DNA of 64,000 bases from G965203045 sp965203045 (GTDB lineage: Bacteria > Pseudomonadota > Gammaproteobacteria > PS1 > Pseudothioglobaceae): NCBI GenBank assembly GCA_965203045.1, contig OZ241850.1, positions 496,001-560,000 on the forward strand, written 5' to 3'. The notes beneath the pieces were generated by a model. It was given only the letters and a program-made list of their open reading frames with translations. It was not told the origin of the DNA and did not search any database. A program made the translations under genes and the position numbers. How positions within the stretch are numbered: position 1 is the stretch's first letter; every line of letters starts with the position of its first letter. Positions 26,401-33,720 of the stretch are shown here, in pieces.

Positions 26401-28881
26401 CGCAGTAGCGCTGATATGGGCAACAACACTATCCATATCTATGTTCTCATCTATAGTAGTAGTGCTTAGAGCTAAATTAGTTGGCACTGCCCCACAACTG
26501 CCATCATCTGTTACAACAAGACTAAAACTTTGTAAATCTTGCAATCCACCATCACTAACAATGAGCTCTAAATTATAATTGCCAATATCGCTACAATCAG
26601 GGGTGCCTAAAAGAGTATAGCTATTACCAATAATTTTACGAATGCGGCCATTAGCTGTATCAGCAACAATAATATTGTTTGAGGCATCAATTGCAATATC
26701 CTGTGGTGAATCAAATTTAACTATTGCGCCTCTACCATTAACAAAACCATTACTACTGCCGACAATAGTCCTTACCATGCCATCTGGGGATATGCTGCGA
26801 ATACGGTGATTATTGGTATCAGCAACAATAATATTGCCACCAGCATCAACTGCAACGCCACTTGGGAAATTAAATCTAGCAGTGGTTCTGTCGCCATCGG
26901 CAGAACCAGAAGCGCCATTACCACCAGCAATGGTGGTCAATATATTTCCTGGGCTGACGCTACGAATGCGATGAGTATAAGGGTCAGCAACAATAATAGT
27001 GCTGGTAGCATCAATGGCAACACCCCTTGGTGTAGAAAATATAGAAACATTTCTTACCATGCCATCTGGGGCAATTCCGCGGATAGCATCATTGCCACTA
27101 TCAGCAACAACAATATTGCCACTAGCGTCAATTGCAACACCCGTCGGGGAAGCAAATCTAGCTGTGGCGCTAGCGCCGTTGACAAAACCAGATTGACCGC
27201 CAGCAATGGTGGTTACTGTTCCATCTGTGCTAATGCTACGAATACTAAAATTACCTCTATCGGCAATAATAATATTGCCACTAGTATCAATTGCAACACC
27301 CGTCGGGGAAGCAAATCTAGCTGTGGCGCTAGCCCCATTAACAAAACCAGGGCTAAGGTCACCAGCAACAGTACTGACTATGCCCTCTGGGGATATGCTG
27401 CGAATACGATGATTAAGGGTATCAGCAACAATAATATTGCCAGCAGCATCAATTGCAATACCGCTTGGAGTATTAAAGCTACCTTCTAAGGTAGTTACTA
27501 ACGCGCCAATACCTAGCCAACTTGGTAATTGAGCCCCTGGGGCAACACTAAAGACAAGGTTGCTACTATCAATATTGCGAGCGCTTAGCTCGTATCGGTA
27601 TAGACTAAGAGGTGTAGCGGTAATAATTGGTGTGCTAGTAAAAACAGGAGGGCTGGCAACCCTAAAGCTAAATCTACTACTACTAAAACCTCTAACATCT
27701 TCACCATTTATGCTAATAATGCTAATGGTTTCCATGCCAAAAATACTAGAAGTGTAGGTTATCTGGTTGCCATTAGTTGAGATAGTAGCGCTTGCTAGGG
27801 TTGTAGTTGCTACTAATGTGTTAATATCAATTGCATCGCCGCCAAAATAAGTAGCGCTTATGGTAATAGTTATAGGACTATTGACATTAATAGCATCACC
27901 AATACCCAAAAAGCTTATATTTAACATATCAACAACAGTAACAGTAACTGCAACAGATATATCTCCAGCTATATAAGTAACAACACCTGGTATTGTCCTT
28001 CCACCATCATTTTTTAGTCTAGACATTACAATACCACCAGAAGTGAAGCCACCTGAAACGCCAAAAGCTCCTCCTTCGGAGCTTGCAGTAACCTGCGTTT
28101 CTGCTAATATTAAATTATTATTTGCATCGTATAAGGTAACAGTAACCATAATATTTTCAGATTCACCTGCATTATTTGCTACAAAAGCGGGATTTTGTGG
28201 CTCTAATCCAATTCTAGCAACCGCGCCGTGGAAAACATCAAATGTAGCGCTACTACCACTAACACCGCTAACATCTACACCATTTATGCTAATAATACTA
28301 ATAGTTTCGCTGCCAGCAGCGCTAGGGGTGTAGGTAATCTCATTGCCATTAGTTGAAACAGCAGCGCCTGCTAGGACTACAGTTGCCACTAATTTAGCAA
28401 TATCAATTGCCCCGCTGGCATCGCTAGTACTTAGAGTAATGGTTATAGGATTATCAGCAGTAGTAGTGGGAGCGCTTAAGGTTAGGTTAATAGAGTTAGG
28501 AGTCCTAGCTGGGTCGGGCCTAGTGGTAACACTAAATATTGCCCTAGTGGCACTAGCCCCAGAACCTACGGTTAAAGTGGCAACAGTTTGAGTATCAAAA
28601 TCATTACTAGATAAAACTTTAATAGTAACCGTAGCGCCTGCGGTAATTGCGCCCTCAGCTGCGGTTGGGGAACCAGCGCCTATGGTATAAGACCCGCCCT
28701 CAACGCGAATGCTAATAGTGCTGTCAAAACCGCTAATAGTTGCTGCATTAGAAGTAATTAATGTGTTTAGTTGGACATTTGTTAGCGCGGTGAAGCTAAA
28801 TGGGTCTGTATTTGCTGTGGTTGATAATGAGCTCAATAAAAACAAAATAGCAGCAGTTGCTTTTGATAATATAGTTTGCAT
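20455..28881 (-). CDS. Giant gene A: secreted NHL-propeller/He_PIG/cadherin/Big-domain protein
   Basis: This 2,808-aa protein begins with a Sec signal peptide (MQTILSKATAAILFLLSSLS). Domains in order: an FSF-type beta-sandwich (about residues 25-115); a segment absent from paralogue B (about 116-420) with two related Ig-like repeats (ETISIISING) and a strand-rich domain; three He_PIG-type Ig domains, each split by a six-repeat NHL block (about 461-754, 944-1281 and 1468-1818); two cadherin-like linkers (SSYEIIIGVSD); a second FSF domain (about 1851-1960); a run of Big_2-, MBG/YDG-like and one uninterrupted He_PIG domain; and a dockerin-like end (LDIDDDGS at about 2703 and LDIDGNGT). Its six cysteines fall two per NHL unit. 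No C-terminal membrane anchor, LPXTG or RTX nonapeptides were seen. It is probably a fibrous surface or secreted adhesin. The function is inferred from architecture only. Confidence 0.9.
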   Translation of the reverse strand: MQTILSKATAAILFLLSSLSTTANTDPFSFTALTNVQLNTLITSNAATISGFDSTISIRVEGGSYTIGAGSPTAAEGAITAGATVTIKVLSSNDFDTQTVATLTVGSGASATRAIFSVTTRPDPARTPNSINLTLSAPTTTADNPITITLSTSDASGAIDIAKLVATVVLAGAAVSTNGNEITYTPSAAGSETISIISINGVDVSGVSGSSATFDVFHGAVARIGLEPQNPAFVANNAGESENIMVTVTLYDANNNLILAETQVTASSEGGAFGVSGGFTSGGIVMSRLKNDGGRTIPGVVTYIAGDISVAVTVTVVDMLNISFLGIGDAINVNSPITITISATYFGGDAIDINTLVATTTLASATISTNGNQITYTSSIFGMETISIISINGEDVRGFSSSRFSFRVASPPVFTSTPIITATPLSLYRYELSARNIDSSNLVFSVAPGAQLPSWLGIGALVTTLEGSFNTPSGIAIDAAGNIIVADTLNHRIRSISPEGIVSTVAGDLSPGFVNGASATARFASPTGVAIDTSGNIIIADRGNFSIRSISTDGTVTTIAGGQSGFVNGASATARFASPTGVAIDASGNIVVADSGNDAIRGIAPDGMVRNVSIFSTPRGVAIDATSTIIVADPYTHRIRSVSPGNILTTIAGGNGASGSADGDRTTARFNFPSGVAVDAGGNIIVADTNNHRIRSISPDGMVRTIVGSSNGFVNGRGAIVKFDSPQDIAIDASNNIIVADTANGRIRKIIGNSYTLLGTPDCSDIGNYNLELIVSDGGLQDLQSFSLVVTDDGSCGAVPTNLALSTTTIDENIDMDSVVAHISATATNALNPFEFSIVGGRDSASFSIINDNQLVIDHSPDFESQSSYEIIIGVSDTVRQITKTFNISVVNINESTPVFTSNPITTIRVNSPYQYNLSASDADGNDLVFSATSRTTLPDWLTIDIVDIIVTTLAGNGSTQSIDDGATSTASFHFPRDIAIDTFGNIIISDSFNHRIRSIGLDGVVRTIAGGDAAGSAGGDFVDGASATARFNFPSGIAIDASGSIIVADRDNNRIRSISMEGTVTTIAGGSAVGSVDGSSTIARFSSPNDVAIDASGNIIVADTSNHRIRNISQSDVVTTLAGSETGFVDGVSSTARFASPTGVAIDALGNIIVSDSSNHRIRSISTAGIVSTVVGAPTGSIIGGFMDGASSTARFNTPFGIAVDSRGNIIIADSNNNRIRSIAPDTTVTTIAGSNMGFVDGTNTVAKFSLPTGVVIDSRDGIIVADNLNHRIRKIDRTNLSIVGAPSCDDIGIYSLEFMVSDGEFESLQSFDITVLDNGSCGVIPASIALSTTNVVENIAPDSVIASISATATNALSPFEFSIVGGRDSASFSIINDNQLVIDHSPDFEAQSSYEIIIGVSDSLHIATKSFEIDVVEIERVPVFTSTPIITTMVRGSYQYSLSASDADSSDLVFSIAEETELPSWLGIGSVVTTLAGDGSTQSIDDGATSTARFDTPAGVAIDASGNIIVADTNNHRIRSISPNGVVSTIAGSGPIGSGNGSFADGASNTARFKSPYGVITDASGNIIVADTLNHRIRSISSDGTVTTIAGTGSMSFADGASATARFNVPTGVVIDALGNIIVADSINHRIRNIDTNAMVTTIAGSVSMGGFLLEGAFADGASNTAKFNTPIGVVVDALGNIIVADSFNHRIRNINADAMVTTIAGTGSIGLDNGSFADGASNTARFNAPTGVAIDALGNIIVADRGNNRIRSINSDGVVTTIAGSVTGFADGAGAAARFNAPMGIAIDALGNIIIADRDNHRIRKIDRNSIALAGVPLECSDIGSYDVALIVSDGEFQSSQSFTINVVGDGNCLIAPFSFDAIGDVIPNATISSAAITVTANTQGPQSTFTIRIEGEDARYSINGGSYTDSVGVVSIGDSVRVQIVASNQAITTKIATISIDNVAAAFAVTTADFMIAGGDRSANYNSPAITITTTITDSQVVWSSNATNVISFSDPNSGLVTIVGAGSSLIRASRAGAEDSIVFTIMPLTLTPTFASPQSFIYNASTRTVLATITSGIVATDDVSLSLSGATATNVGNYNIDLTLIGTDSRNYFLSTTTLSWSIIKADQSQFSLNADTTITFGSSFSSPATGVSATVVTSYGSSNPNVATIDANGDITIIGIGSTIISATNTGDNNYNSAAASYQLTITQAPQDPFSITASDTLIFGATTTIVVVESGSGDGVVSYDSSDIAVIAITADGTISAIGVGIATITATKAGGINYLDISDTHFITVRRASQTSLIISGSSTLANAATGFASATGGSGTGAISFSSSNPDIATITQDGVITAKSLGTTTISATKSGGDNYHDTGDNYLLTIVNTTPTVANSIANQIISLRNLFTFPIPANTFNDPNGDTLTISVSNLPDGLMFDSANTSITGTPATVGISIITITADDGNGAMVSASFSLTVSDDFIIIGNNPRTIIYGVASQNIEAQGGVNPDGAVTFVSSTPSVANFSDTNIGELTISSAGTTIITATREGSNEQASISIIISPRTIIPTFASSQTFIYNTNIRTVLITITSGIIAGDDVSLSITGATATDVGNYNIDLGLIGANSLNYRLSTTTLSWSIIKADQTGFTIMVDNILEIGATITATTRGGQSTGTISFSSSNPAVATINQDGLISAQNLGTTTLTATRAGDSNYNNTSDSTTLIVVTRFNLDIDDDGSRLTTTDGILIIRFLTGLTNTINTTDATTTEAQRDNQQILKFLQRGYNRLDIDGNGTIAASSDGMLIMRYLADQENLNTTGIPTSVGVATITFNLQNIYQ
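23430..27500 (-). repeat. Array of three 6-repeat NHL propeller units in giant gene A
   Basis: Blocks lie at about 26,620-27,500, 25,040-26,050 and 23,430-24,480. Each contains exactly six NHL repeats of about 45-60 residues with the core GVAIDASGNIIVADxxNHRI. Each block is preceded by a LPSWL- or LPDWL-type strand and followed by a C-S/D-DIG strand of the host Ig domain. At DNA level this produces dense imperfect repeats and many spurious opposite-strand reading frames. Confidence 0.85.
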
Positions 28882-29316
28882 AATTCTTATGTCACATCAT
28901 AAGCTCTTAAAATATAGTTTAGAGAGTGTCATTTAATAGTTAGCAGCTTCTATATGGTTTTTCTTAAATCCAAAAGCATAACGCTGATGATACCATAAGT
29001 TTTATCAATGTCAAGTAATATCATCTCTTAAAAAAGATAAAACCAGCGCCACTTAATAGTTTACTTGTTGTTTTCTAAAACACTTTTGCCAACTCTATCA
29101 TACATAAGCGCTAAATTATAATATTGCTTTCCTATATAAAAACATTACTAAAAGCAACGCTACTAAAAATAACCACTAGTAATAAGAATGATAATGTTAT
29201 AATAAATTCACTAGTAAATATAGCTGGTGTTTGGCTTACTTTTTAAAAATCAACATTTGCTTTTTGTTAAAAAATGTTTTAATATAACAGCCTATATTTC
29301 AAAAAGGGGAGGTAGT
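28882..29316. other. Intergenic region giant gene A / doxX
   Basis: The part from 28,882 to about 29,063 is homologous to the upstream flank of giant gene B and contains its promoter. The rest (about 29,064-29,316) is AT-rich and unique. A TATAAT at 29,198-29,203 may belong to a doxX promoter, but no good -35 was found. The inverted repeat AACATTT/AAATGTT (29,252-29,278) lies just upstream of doxX. Confidence 0.5.
28987..29014 (-). promoter_or_regulatory. Promoter of giant gene A
   Basis: Read on the reverse strand: TTGACA (29,009-29,014), a 16-bp spacer, then TATCAT (28,987-28,992). The consensus -35 and near-consensus -10 give a start near 28,980 and a leader of about 100 nt before the ATG. 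The spacer is one base shorter than in the otherwise matching promoter of giant gene B. Confidence 0.75.
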
Positions 29317-29715
29317 ATGTTAGATAAAATGCAAAATTGTCCGCTAACTTTACTAATTGGTCGGATATTGTTGGGATTTATTTATGCTTATGGTGGGTTT
29401 AAAATTTTCACAGGTGACGTGCCTGTTGACTATGCGGCTTCAGCTGGTTTACCAGCATGGCTGACTTGGCTTGGGTTTTTAGTTAAGTTTTTTGGCGGCA
29501 TAGGCGTAATAACAGGTTTTTGGACACGATTATCCGCCTTAGCTTTGGTGGTATTTACTGTTCTTACCGCTTTCTTATTCCACGATTTAATGGGTGCTGT
29601 TTTCTTAAAAGAAATGGCAATGGTAGGCGGTTTATTGGTCTTAGCCACTACTGATGCTGGTAAATATAGTATTGATAGTTATTTACAAAAGGATAGACAA
29701 GACCAAGCAGACTAA
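29317..29715 (+). CDS. DoxX family membrane protein
   Basis: This 132-aa protein has four hydrophobic helices typical of DoxX: PLTLLIGRILLGFIYAYGGF, then LGFLVKFFGGIGVITGFW, LSALALVVFTVLTAFLFHD and a C-terminal helix AMVGGLLVLATTD. The start was set at 29,317 because a strong GGGGAGG ribosome binding site lies just upstream. An in-frame ATG 90 bp earlier would add an unrelated leader. DoxX proteins are membrane redox partners, in some lineages of thiosulfate:quinone oxidoreductase; the substrate cannot be told here. Confidence 0.85.
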   Translation: MLDKMQNCPLTLLIGRILLGFIYAYGGFKIFTGDVPVDYAASAGLPAWLTWLGFLVKFFGGIGVITGFWTRLSALALVVFTVLTAFLFHDLMGAVFLKEMAMVGGLLVLATTDAGKYSIDSYLQKDRQDQAD

Positions 29716-29860
29716 ATTTTAGCTATAAACTGGTGGTAATTGCCATAGTTATTATTGCTATTACATGGTCTAATTAGCGGTTTTAGCATAGGGTTTGGAA
29801 CTTATGCTTATCCTGCCTATGTTACTTAAGGTCGCTGTTAGTTGGTTTATGAGATAAAAA

Positions 29861-29919
29861 TGCGAGCCGTTGCTAAGATATTTGAGGAGAAAGTATCATG
29901 AATTAAGTAACGACTCGCA
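29861..29919 (+). other. Long-loop hairpin enclosing a minimal ORF
   Basis: The arms TGCGAGCCGTTGCT (29,861-29,874) and AGTAACGACTCGCA (29,906-29,919) pair over 14 positions with one mismatch and one G-U. The 31-nt loop contains a good ribosome binding site (GAGGAGA) followed by ATG AAT TAA, a two-codon reading frame. It could be a terminator for doxX, a leader-type regulatory RNA for rpsT, or a remnant of a small mobile element. Confidence 0.5.
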
Positions 29920-29972
29920 ACAACATATTATACATCACTAATATTAAAATGCAATAATATTTTTTAATATTT

Positions 29973-30002
29973 TTGCTGACATTAGCCTAAGTAGCGTATA
30001 AT
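29973..30002 (+). promoter_or_regulatory. Promoter of rpsT
   Basis: TTGCTG (29,973-29,978) and TATAAT (29,997-30,002) are separated by 18 bp. The transcript would start near 30,009, giving a leader of about 23 nt before the TTG start of rpsT. Confidence 0.65.
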
Positions 30003-30031
30003 CACCTCTTTTTTAAATTTTGGAGCATAAT

Positions 30032-30292
30032 TTGGCTAATTCAGCAGGTTCAAGAAAGCGCGCCAGACAAACGGTTAAACGCAATAGACATAACTCTCAA
30101 TTAAAAACTAGGCTGCGCACTTTCATTAAAAAAACCATTGCCGCTATTAATAGCAAAGAAAAAGAATTAGCAACTAAAAGTCTGCAAACCTTACAGCGGG
30201 TAATTGACCAAGCCAGTAGTAAAAGACTTATACACAAAAATGCTGCCGCTAGAAAAAAAAGTCGTCTAGCAGCTAAGATAAAAACTCTATAA
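30032..30292 (+). CDS. rpsT: 30S ribosomal protein S20 (TTG start)
   Basis: This 86-aa basic helical protein begins (M)ANSAGSRKRARQTVKRNRH, matching the S20 N-terminus, with a C-terminal NAAARKKSRLAAKIK. The start is TTG at 30,032, about 7 nt after a TTGGAG Shine-Dalgarno at 30,020-30,025. The alternative in-frame TTG at 30,020 is part of that Shine-Dalgarno. In Escherichia coli rpsT also starts with UUG, and this weak start is part of S20 autoregulation, so the same control may operate here. It is followed by smr and xseA. Confidence 0.95.
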   Translation: MANSAGSRKRARQTVKRNRHNSQLKTRLRTFIKKTIAAINSKEKELATKSLQTLQRVIDQASSKRLIHKNAAARKKSRLAAKIKTL

Positions 30293-30322
30293 ATAATATA
30301 AAATCATTTATAATCTATCCTT

Positions 30323-30808
30323 ATGATTAGCAAGGAAGATAAGGATTTATTCAGAAAAGCTGTGCAAGATGTTGTTAGGCTTGATAAACAACCTCATTTG
30401 TTAAAACCAGTTAAAAAATACCCAAAGCCGACTTACGCCGATGATGATATTGTTATTAAAAATTGGGTCGGTGGTGAGCAAATTATACACTTTTGCCAAC
30501 CCAATTACTGCAATACCAGAGCCTATAATCAACTTAAAAAAGGTGATATTACTCCAGAATTAAGCATTGATTTACACGAAAAAACTTCAGCCCAAGCCAA
30601 AGTGTTATTACAAGAACTATTAGTAAATTCCAATAATTATTGCCTGTGTATTATCCACGGTAAAGGCTCACACAGCAAAGATGGTTATGCCTTATTAAAA
30701 TCGCTAACCGCCCAACTATTAAGAACGAATGAACGAGTGCTAGCTTACCACTCTTGTCCTGCCAAATATGGCGGCACTGGCGCTGTTTTGGTGCTGCTAA
30801 AAAATTAG
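30323..30808 (+). CDS. Smr-domain protein
   Basis: This 161-aa protein has a variable N-terminus and a C-terminal Smr domain (about residues 80-160): SIDLHEKTSAQAKVLLQELL with the D-L-H motif, CLCIIHGKGSHSKDGYALLK with the H-G-K-G motif, and YGGTGAVLVLLKN at the end. Stand-alone Smr proteins of this length (SmrA/SmrB type) are nucleases; SmrB cleaves mRNA at collided ribosomes. Which of the two this is cannot be settled by eye. It sits between rpsT and xseA. Confidence 0.88.
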   Translation: MISKEDKDLFRKAVQDVVRLDKQPHLLKPVKKYPKPTYADDDIVIKNWVGGEQIIHFCQPNYCNTRAYNQLKKGDITPELSIDLHEKTSAQAKVLLQELLVNSNNYCLCIIHGKGSHSKDGYALLKSLTAQLLRTNERVLAYHSCPAKYGGTGAVLVLLKN

Positions 30809-30814
30809 CATATT

Positions 30815-32140
30815 ATGTTTAGCCCAGATGAAGTTTATAAAATTAGTGATTTTATCACTTTATGTAAAAAAACTCTAAGTGATAATATTCCTAGTTGTTA
30901 TCTACAAGGTGAGGTGAGCAATTTAAGCACACCAAGTTCAGGTCATATTTATTTTTCTCTAAAAGATGATAAGTCGCAAATTCGCTGCGCTTTATTTAGA
31001 TTAAGTCGGCCCAGTTTAAGTTTTGAATTAAAAAATGGGCAGTTTATTTTAGTGCGCGCCAAGCCTACTATTTATGATAGTAGGGGTGATTTTCAAATAA
31101 TTATTGACCAAATAGAACCTTTAGGTATTGGACGTTTGCAACAGGCATTTGAACAACTAAAAAAACGATTAAATAAAGAAGGTTTGTTTGACCAAAAGCG
31201 CAAAAAACCTCTGCCAGCTATTATTAATACTATTGGTGTAATTAGCTCAGATAGTGGGGCTGTGATTGAAGATATTATTAAGGTGTTAAGCCGACGTCAA
31301 CCTGATGTTAAGATTTTATTATTTAGCACTAGCACCCAAGGCCAGACTTGTCCTTTGCAAGTGATTAAGGCTTGTCAATACGCTGATAAATCTGTTTGCG
31401 ATGTGCTTATTATTGCCCGTGGCGGTGGTTCGTTAGAGGATTTATGGTGCTTTAATGAAGAGGCTGTTGCGCGTGCCATTTTTGCATTAAAAACCCCAGT
31501 AGTTAGCGCTATTGGCCATCAAACTGATACCACTATTGCCGACTTTGTCGCCGATGCGCGCGCTCCTACTCCAAGCGCTGCTGCAGAGATGGTATCAGCT
31601 GATAGAGCCCAACAAAGACATATTTTGCGCCTTTTAAGTCAAAAATTACTCACTAATATAAACTGGCAATTAACTCAACATAAATCCAACCTTAACCAAA
31701 TAATTAAGAGACTAAAAACACCGCTTGCCTACATTAATGAGCTAAATTTAAAATTGGACTATTTAGCAACCAAACTACATCATAATACCCAACAAATTAT
31801 CAGCAACTATAAAATTATTAACAACAAGTGGCATAAACTTTTGCAACAGCAATCCCCAGCTATTAAAATCGCTACTCAAAAACAATATTTTACTAATCAA
31901 AAACAACGGCTTAATCAGCAAATTGATCACTATATTAATCGGCAAAAACAACAATTATCCAACCAAATTGATAGTCTTAATCATCTTAATCCATTACATA
32001 TTTTAAAGCGCGGATTTAGTATTAGCCTAGATAATAAACAAGGGGTAATTAGCTCGGTTAAACATCTGCGCAACGGGCAGAAAATTAGTATACGTTTAGC
32101 AGATGGGACCTTATTTACCAAAATATTAAATATACAATGA
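30815..32140 (+). CDS. xseA: Exodeoxyribonuclease VII large subunit
   Basis: This 441-aa protein has an N-terminal OB-fold (SCYLQGEVSNLSTPSSGHIY, then FSLKDDKSQIRCALF), a catalytic domain with IGVISSDSGAVIEDI, RGGGSLEDLWCFNEE and SAIGHQTDTTIADFVADARA followed by PTPSAAAE, and a long coiled-coil (about residues 265-385) that recruits the small subunit. The C-terminus ILKRGFSI is typical. Its partner xseB lies 23 kb away, as is usual. Its stop overlaps the following peptidase start by 4 bp. Confidence 0.96.
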   Translation: MFSPDEVYKISDFITLCKKTLSDNIPSCYLQGEVSNLSTPSSGHIYFSLKDDKSQIRCALFRLSRPSLSFELKNGQFILVRAKPTIYDSRGDFQIIIDQIEPLGIGRLQQAFEQLKKRLNKEGLFDQKRKKPLPAIINTIGVISSDSGAVIEDIIKVLSRRQPDVKILLFSTSTQGQTCPLQVIKACQYADKSVCDVLIIARGGGSLEDLWCFNEEAVARAIFALKTPVVSAIGHQTDTTIADFVADARAPTPSAAAEMVSADRAQQRHILRLLSQKLLTNINWQLTQHKSNLNQIIKRLKTPLAYINELNLKLDYLATKLHHNTQQIISNYKIINNKWHKLLQQQSPAIKIATQKQYFTNQKQRLNQQIDHYINRQKQQLSNQIDSLNHLNPLHILKRGFSISLDNKQGVISSVKHLRNGQKISIRLADGTLFTKILNIQ

Positions 32141-32964
32141 AAGTATTTATTTTAGTTGTGCTGCTTAGTTTTAGTAATTATGCTACTGCTATTAAAACAA
32201 ATGCTATTGCCGGCGGGGTTATAACACTGGATTTTAGCAGTGATAAAGAGAAAATTAAGGCTTTTTATGGTAAAGCAAGACTGCTGACCAAACGTGTGAA
32301 TAATTCCCCACCTTATAATTATCAAATTTTTGTGGGTATTCCACTACTAACCCAAGTTGGGGCTAAACAAATTCAAGTGGTAGATACTGAGACTAAAACT
32401 CTTGTGTTTAAGACCTATCCTCATAAATATCAAACCCAATATATTACCCTTAAAAAAGATAAAAAAAAGTATGTTAATCCAGACCCAGAAAATACTAAAC
32501 GTTTACTAAGTGAACGTGAAATTCTACACAAAGCGCGCACTCATTTTAGTGATATATTTGATGTTGAAACCACATTTATACCGCCAGCAAGTGGGATAAT
32601 TACCTCGGTTTTTGGCACGCGGCGCTTTTATAATAACCAGCCTAGACTACCACATACCGGTATAGATTACGCTATTGCAGAAAATACACCTATTCTTGCC
32701 CCTGCTAGTGGTAGAGTTATATTAATTGGTGATTTTTTTTTCAATGGCAACACAGTTTTCTTAGACCATGGCCAAGGACTTATTAGCGTTTTTATTCATT
32801 TGAATAAGGCGCTGGTTGAACAAAACCAGTTTGTCAATAAAGGTGATGTTATTGCCCTTAGCGGTCAAACTGGTAGGGCAACTGGGCCACACCTGCATTG
32901 GGGCACTTATCTTAATCAAACTGCGGTTAACCCTAGTTCATTTTTAACAGATGATAAACAATAG
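32137..32964 (+). CDS. M23 family metallopeptidase (LytM-like)
   Basis: This 275-aa secreted protein has a signal peptide (about residues 1-18), an N-terminal beta-rich domain, and a C-terminal peptidase M23 domain with the zinc ligands in LPHTGIDYA (H-x3-D) and GPHLHWG (H-x-H). The intact ligands imply an active endopeptidase that cuts peptidoglycan cross-links, rather than a degenerate EnvC/NlpD-type activator. It overlaps xseA (4 bp) and the RDD gene (14 bp). Confidence 0.92.
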   Translation: MKVFILVVLLSFSNYATAIKTNAIAGGVITLDFSSDKEKIKAFYGKARLLTKRVNNSPPYNYQIFVGIPLLTQVGAKQIQVVDTETKTLVFKTYPHKYQTQYITLKKDKKKYVNPDPENTKRLLSEREILHKARTHFSDIFDVETTFIPPASGIITSVFGTRRFYNNQPRLPHTGIDYAIAENTPILAPASGRVILIGDFFFNGNTVFLDHGQGLISVFIHLNKALVEQNQFVNKGDVIALSGQTGRATGPHLHWGTYLNQTAVNPSSFLTDDKQ

Positions 32965-33370
32965 AGGAGTTTCAGCAGGGTTAGGCCGTCAATTGTTAGC
33001 CATTATTTATGATACTTTATTGGTGATTTCGCTACTATTTGTTGTAGGTTTGATTACTATACCTTTGTTAGGTATGAAGCAACCTAATTCTTGGTTTTTT
33101 ATTTTGGTAATGATGCCAATTATTATTCTATACTTTGTGCTTTATTGGCATAAACAAAGCCAAACCATTGGTATGAAAGCGTGGAGAATTTATTTGTTAA
33201 ACACTAATAATAATGATATTAAGCCAACTATTTATCAGTGCTTATGTAGATTTTTTGGCGCTTGGCTATCATTCATTAGCTTAGGTTTTGGGTTTTTTTA
33301 CAAGTGGATTGATAAAGATAACCAAACTTGGCATGATAAATTATCCAACACAAAATTAATTGAGGTATAA
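32951..33370 (+). CDS. RDD family membrane protein
   Basis: This 139-aa protein has three hydrophobic segments and the RDD hallmarks: an arginine in GLGRQLLAIIYDTLLVI paired with an aspartate in the first helix, QTIGMKAWRI, and a C-terminal WHDKLSNT. RDD proteins are small membrane proteins of mostly unknown role; some are linked to ion transport. Its start overlaps the preceding gene by 14 bp. Confidence 0.85.
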   Translation: MINNRGVSAGLGRQLLAIIYDTLLVISLLFVVGLITIPLLGMKQPNSWFFILVMMPIIILYFVLYWHKQSQTIGMKAWRIYLLNTNNNDIKPTIYQCLCRFFGAWLSFISLGFGFFYKWIDKDNQTWHDKLSNTKLIEV

Positions 33371-33411
33371 TTGGTCTTACAAAAAAAAGAAACACAAGCG
33401 CGCTAACACTT

Positions 33412-33720
33412 ATGACTAGAAGCACTAAACACAGCTATCTAAGTTTAATACATCAATGGTGGCAACGATTTGGCATAACACTGATTTTGATGATTATTTT
33501 ATTGGCTTTATTAAGTAGATATATTAGCTATCACCGTTATAGCACTGGCAATATAGAGTATAAAATTAACCAACAAACCCAAATAAATCAAGCGCAACAG
33601 CAAGCAAATAAACGTTTACAACAACAAGTCAAAGCTGTTGATAATTTAGAAATCCTAGAAAGTGAAGCGCGCTATCGCCTAGGCTTATTAAAACCTGGTG
33701 AGACCTACTATCAATACTAA
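33412..33720 (+). CDS. ftsB: Cell division protein FtsB
   Basis: This 102-aa bitopic protein has a short basic cytoplasmic tail, one transmembrane helix (about residues 22-40), a periplasmic coiled coil (about 52-75, rich in Gln) and the conserved end EILESEARYRLGLLKPGETYY. It forms the FtsQLB complex that activates septal wall synthesis. The basic N-terminal tail is a little longer than in Escherichia coli. The ftsB-ispD-ispF order is the standard gammaproteobacterial one. Confidence 0.92.
   Translation: MTRSTKHSYLSLIHQWWQRFGITLILMIILLALLSRYISYHRYSTGNIEYKINQQTQINQAQQQANKRLQQQVKAVDNLEILESEARYRLGLLKPGETYYQY

Larger units (their letters stand above)
29716..30031. other. Intergenic region doxX / rpsT with hairpin
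   Basis: About 315 bp without a convincing gene. It holds a long imperfect hairpin (29,861-29,919) and the rpsT promoter. Bases 29,730-29,860 include short hydrophobic reading frames that lack a proper start and may be remnants of a lost gene. I see no tRNA or recognised RNA family. Confidence 0.6.

Noticed and set aside
20861..28936. Many plus-strand open frames of 60-230 codons across giant gene A
   Set aside because: They lie antisense to a single uninterrupted 2,808-codon frame, repeat with its domain periodicity, lack ribosome binding sites and give low-complexity translations.
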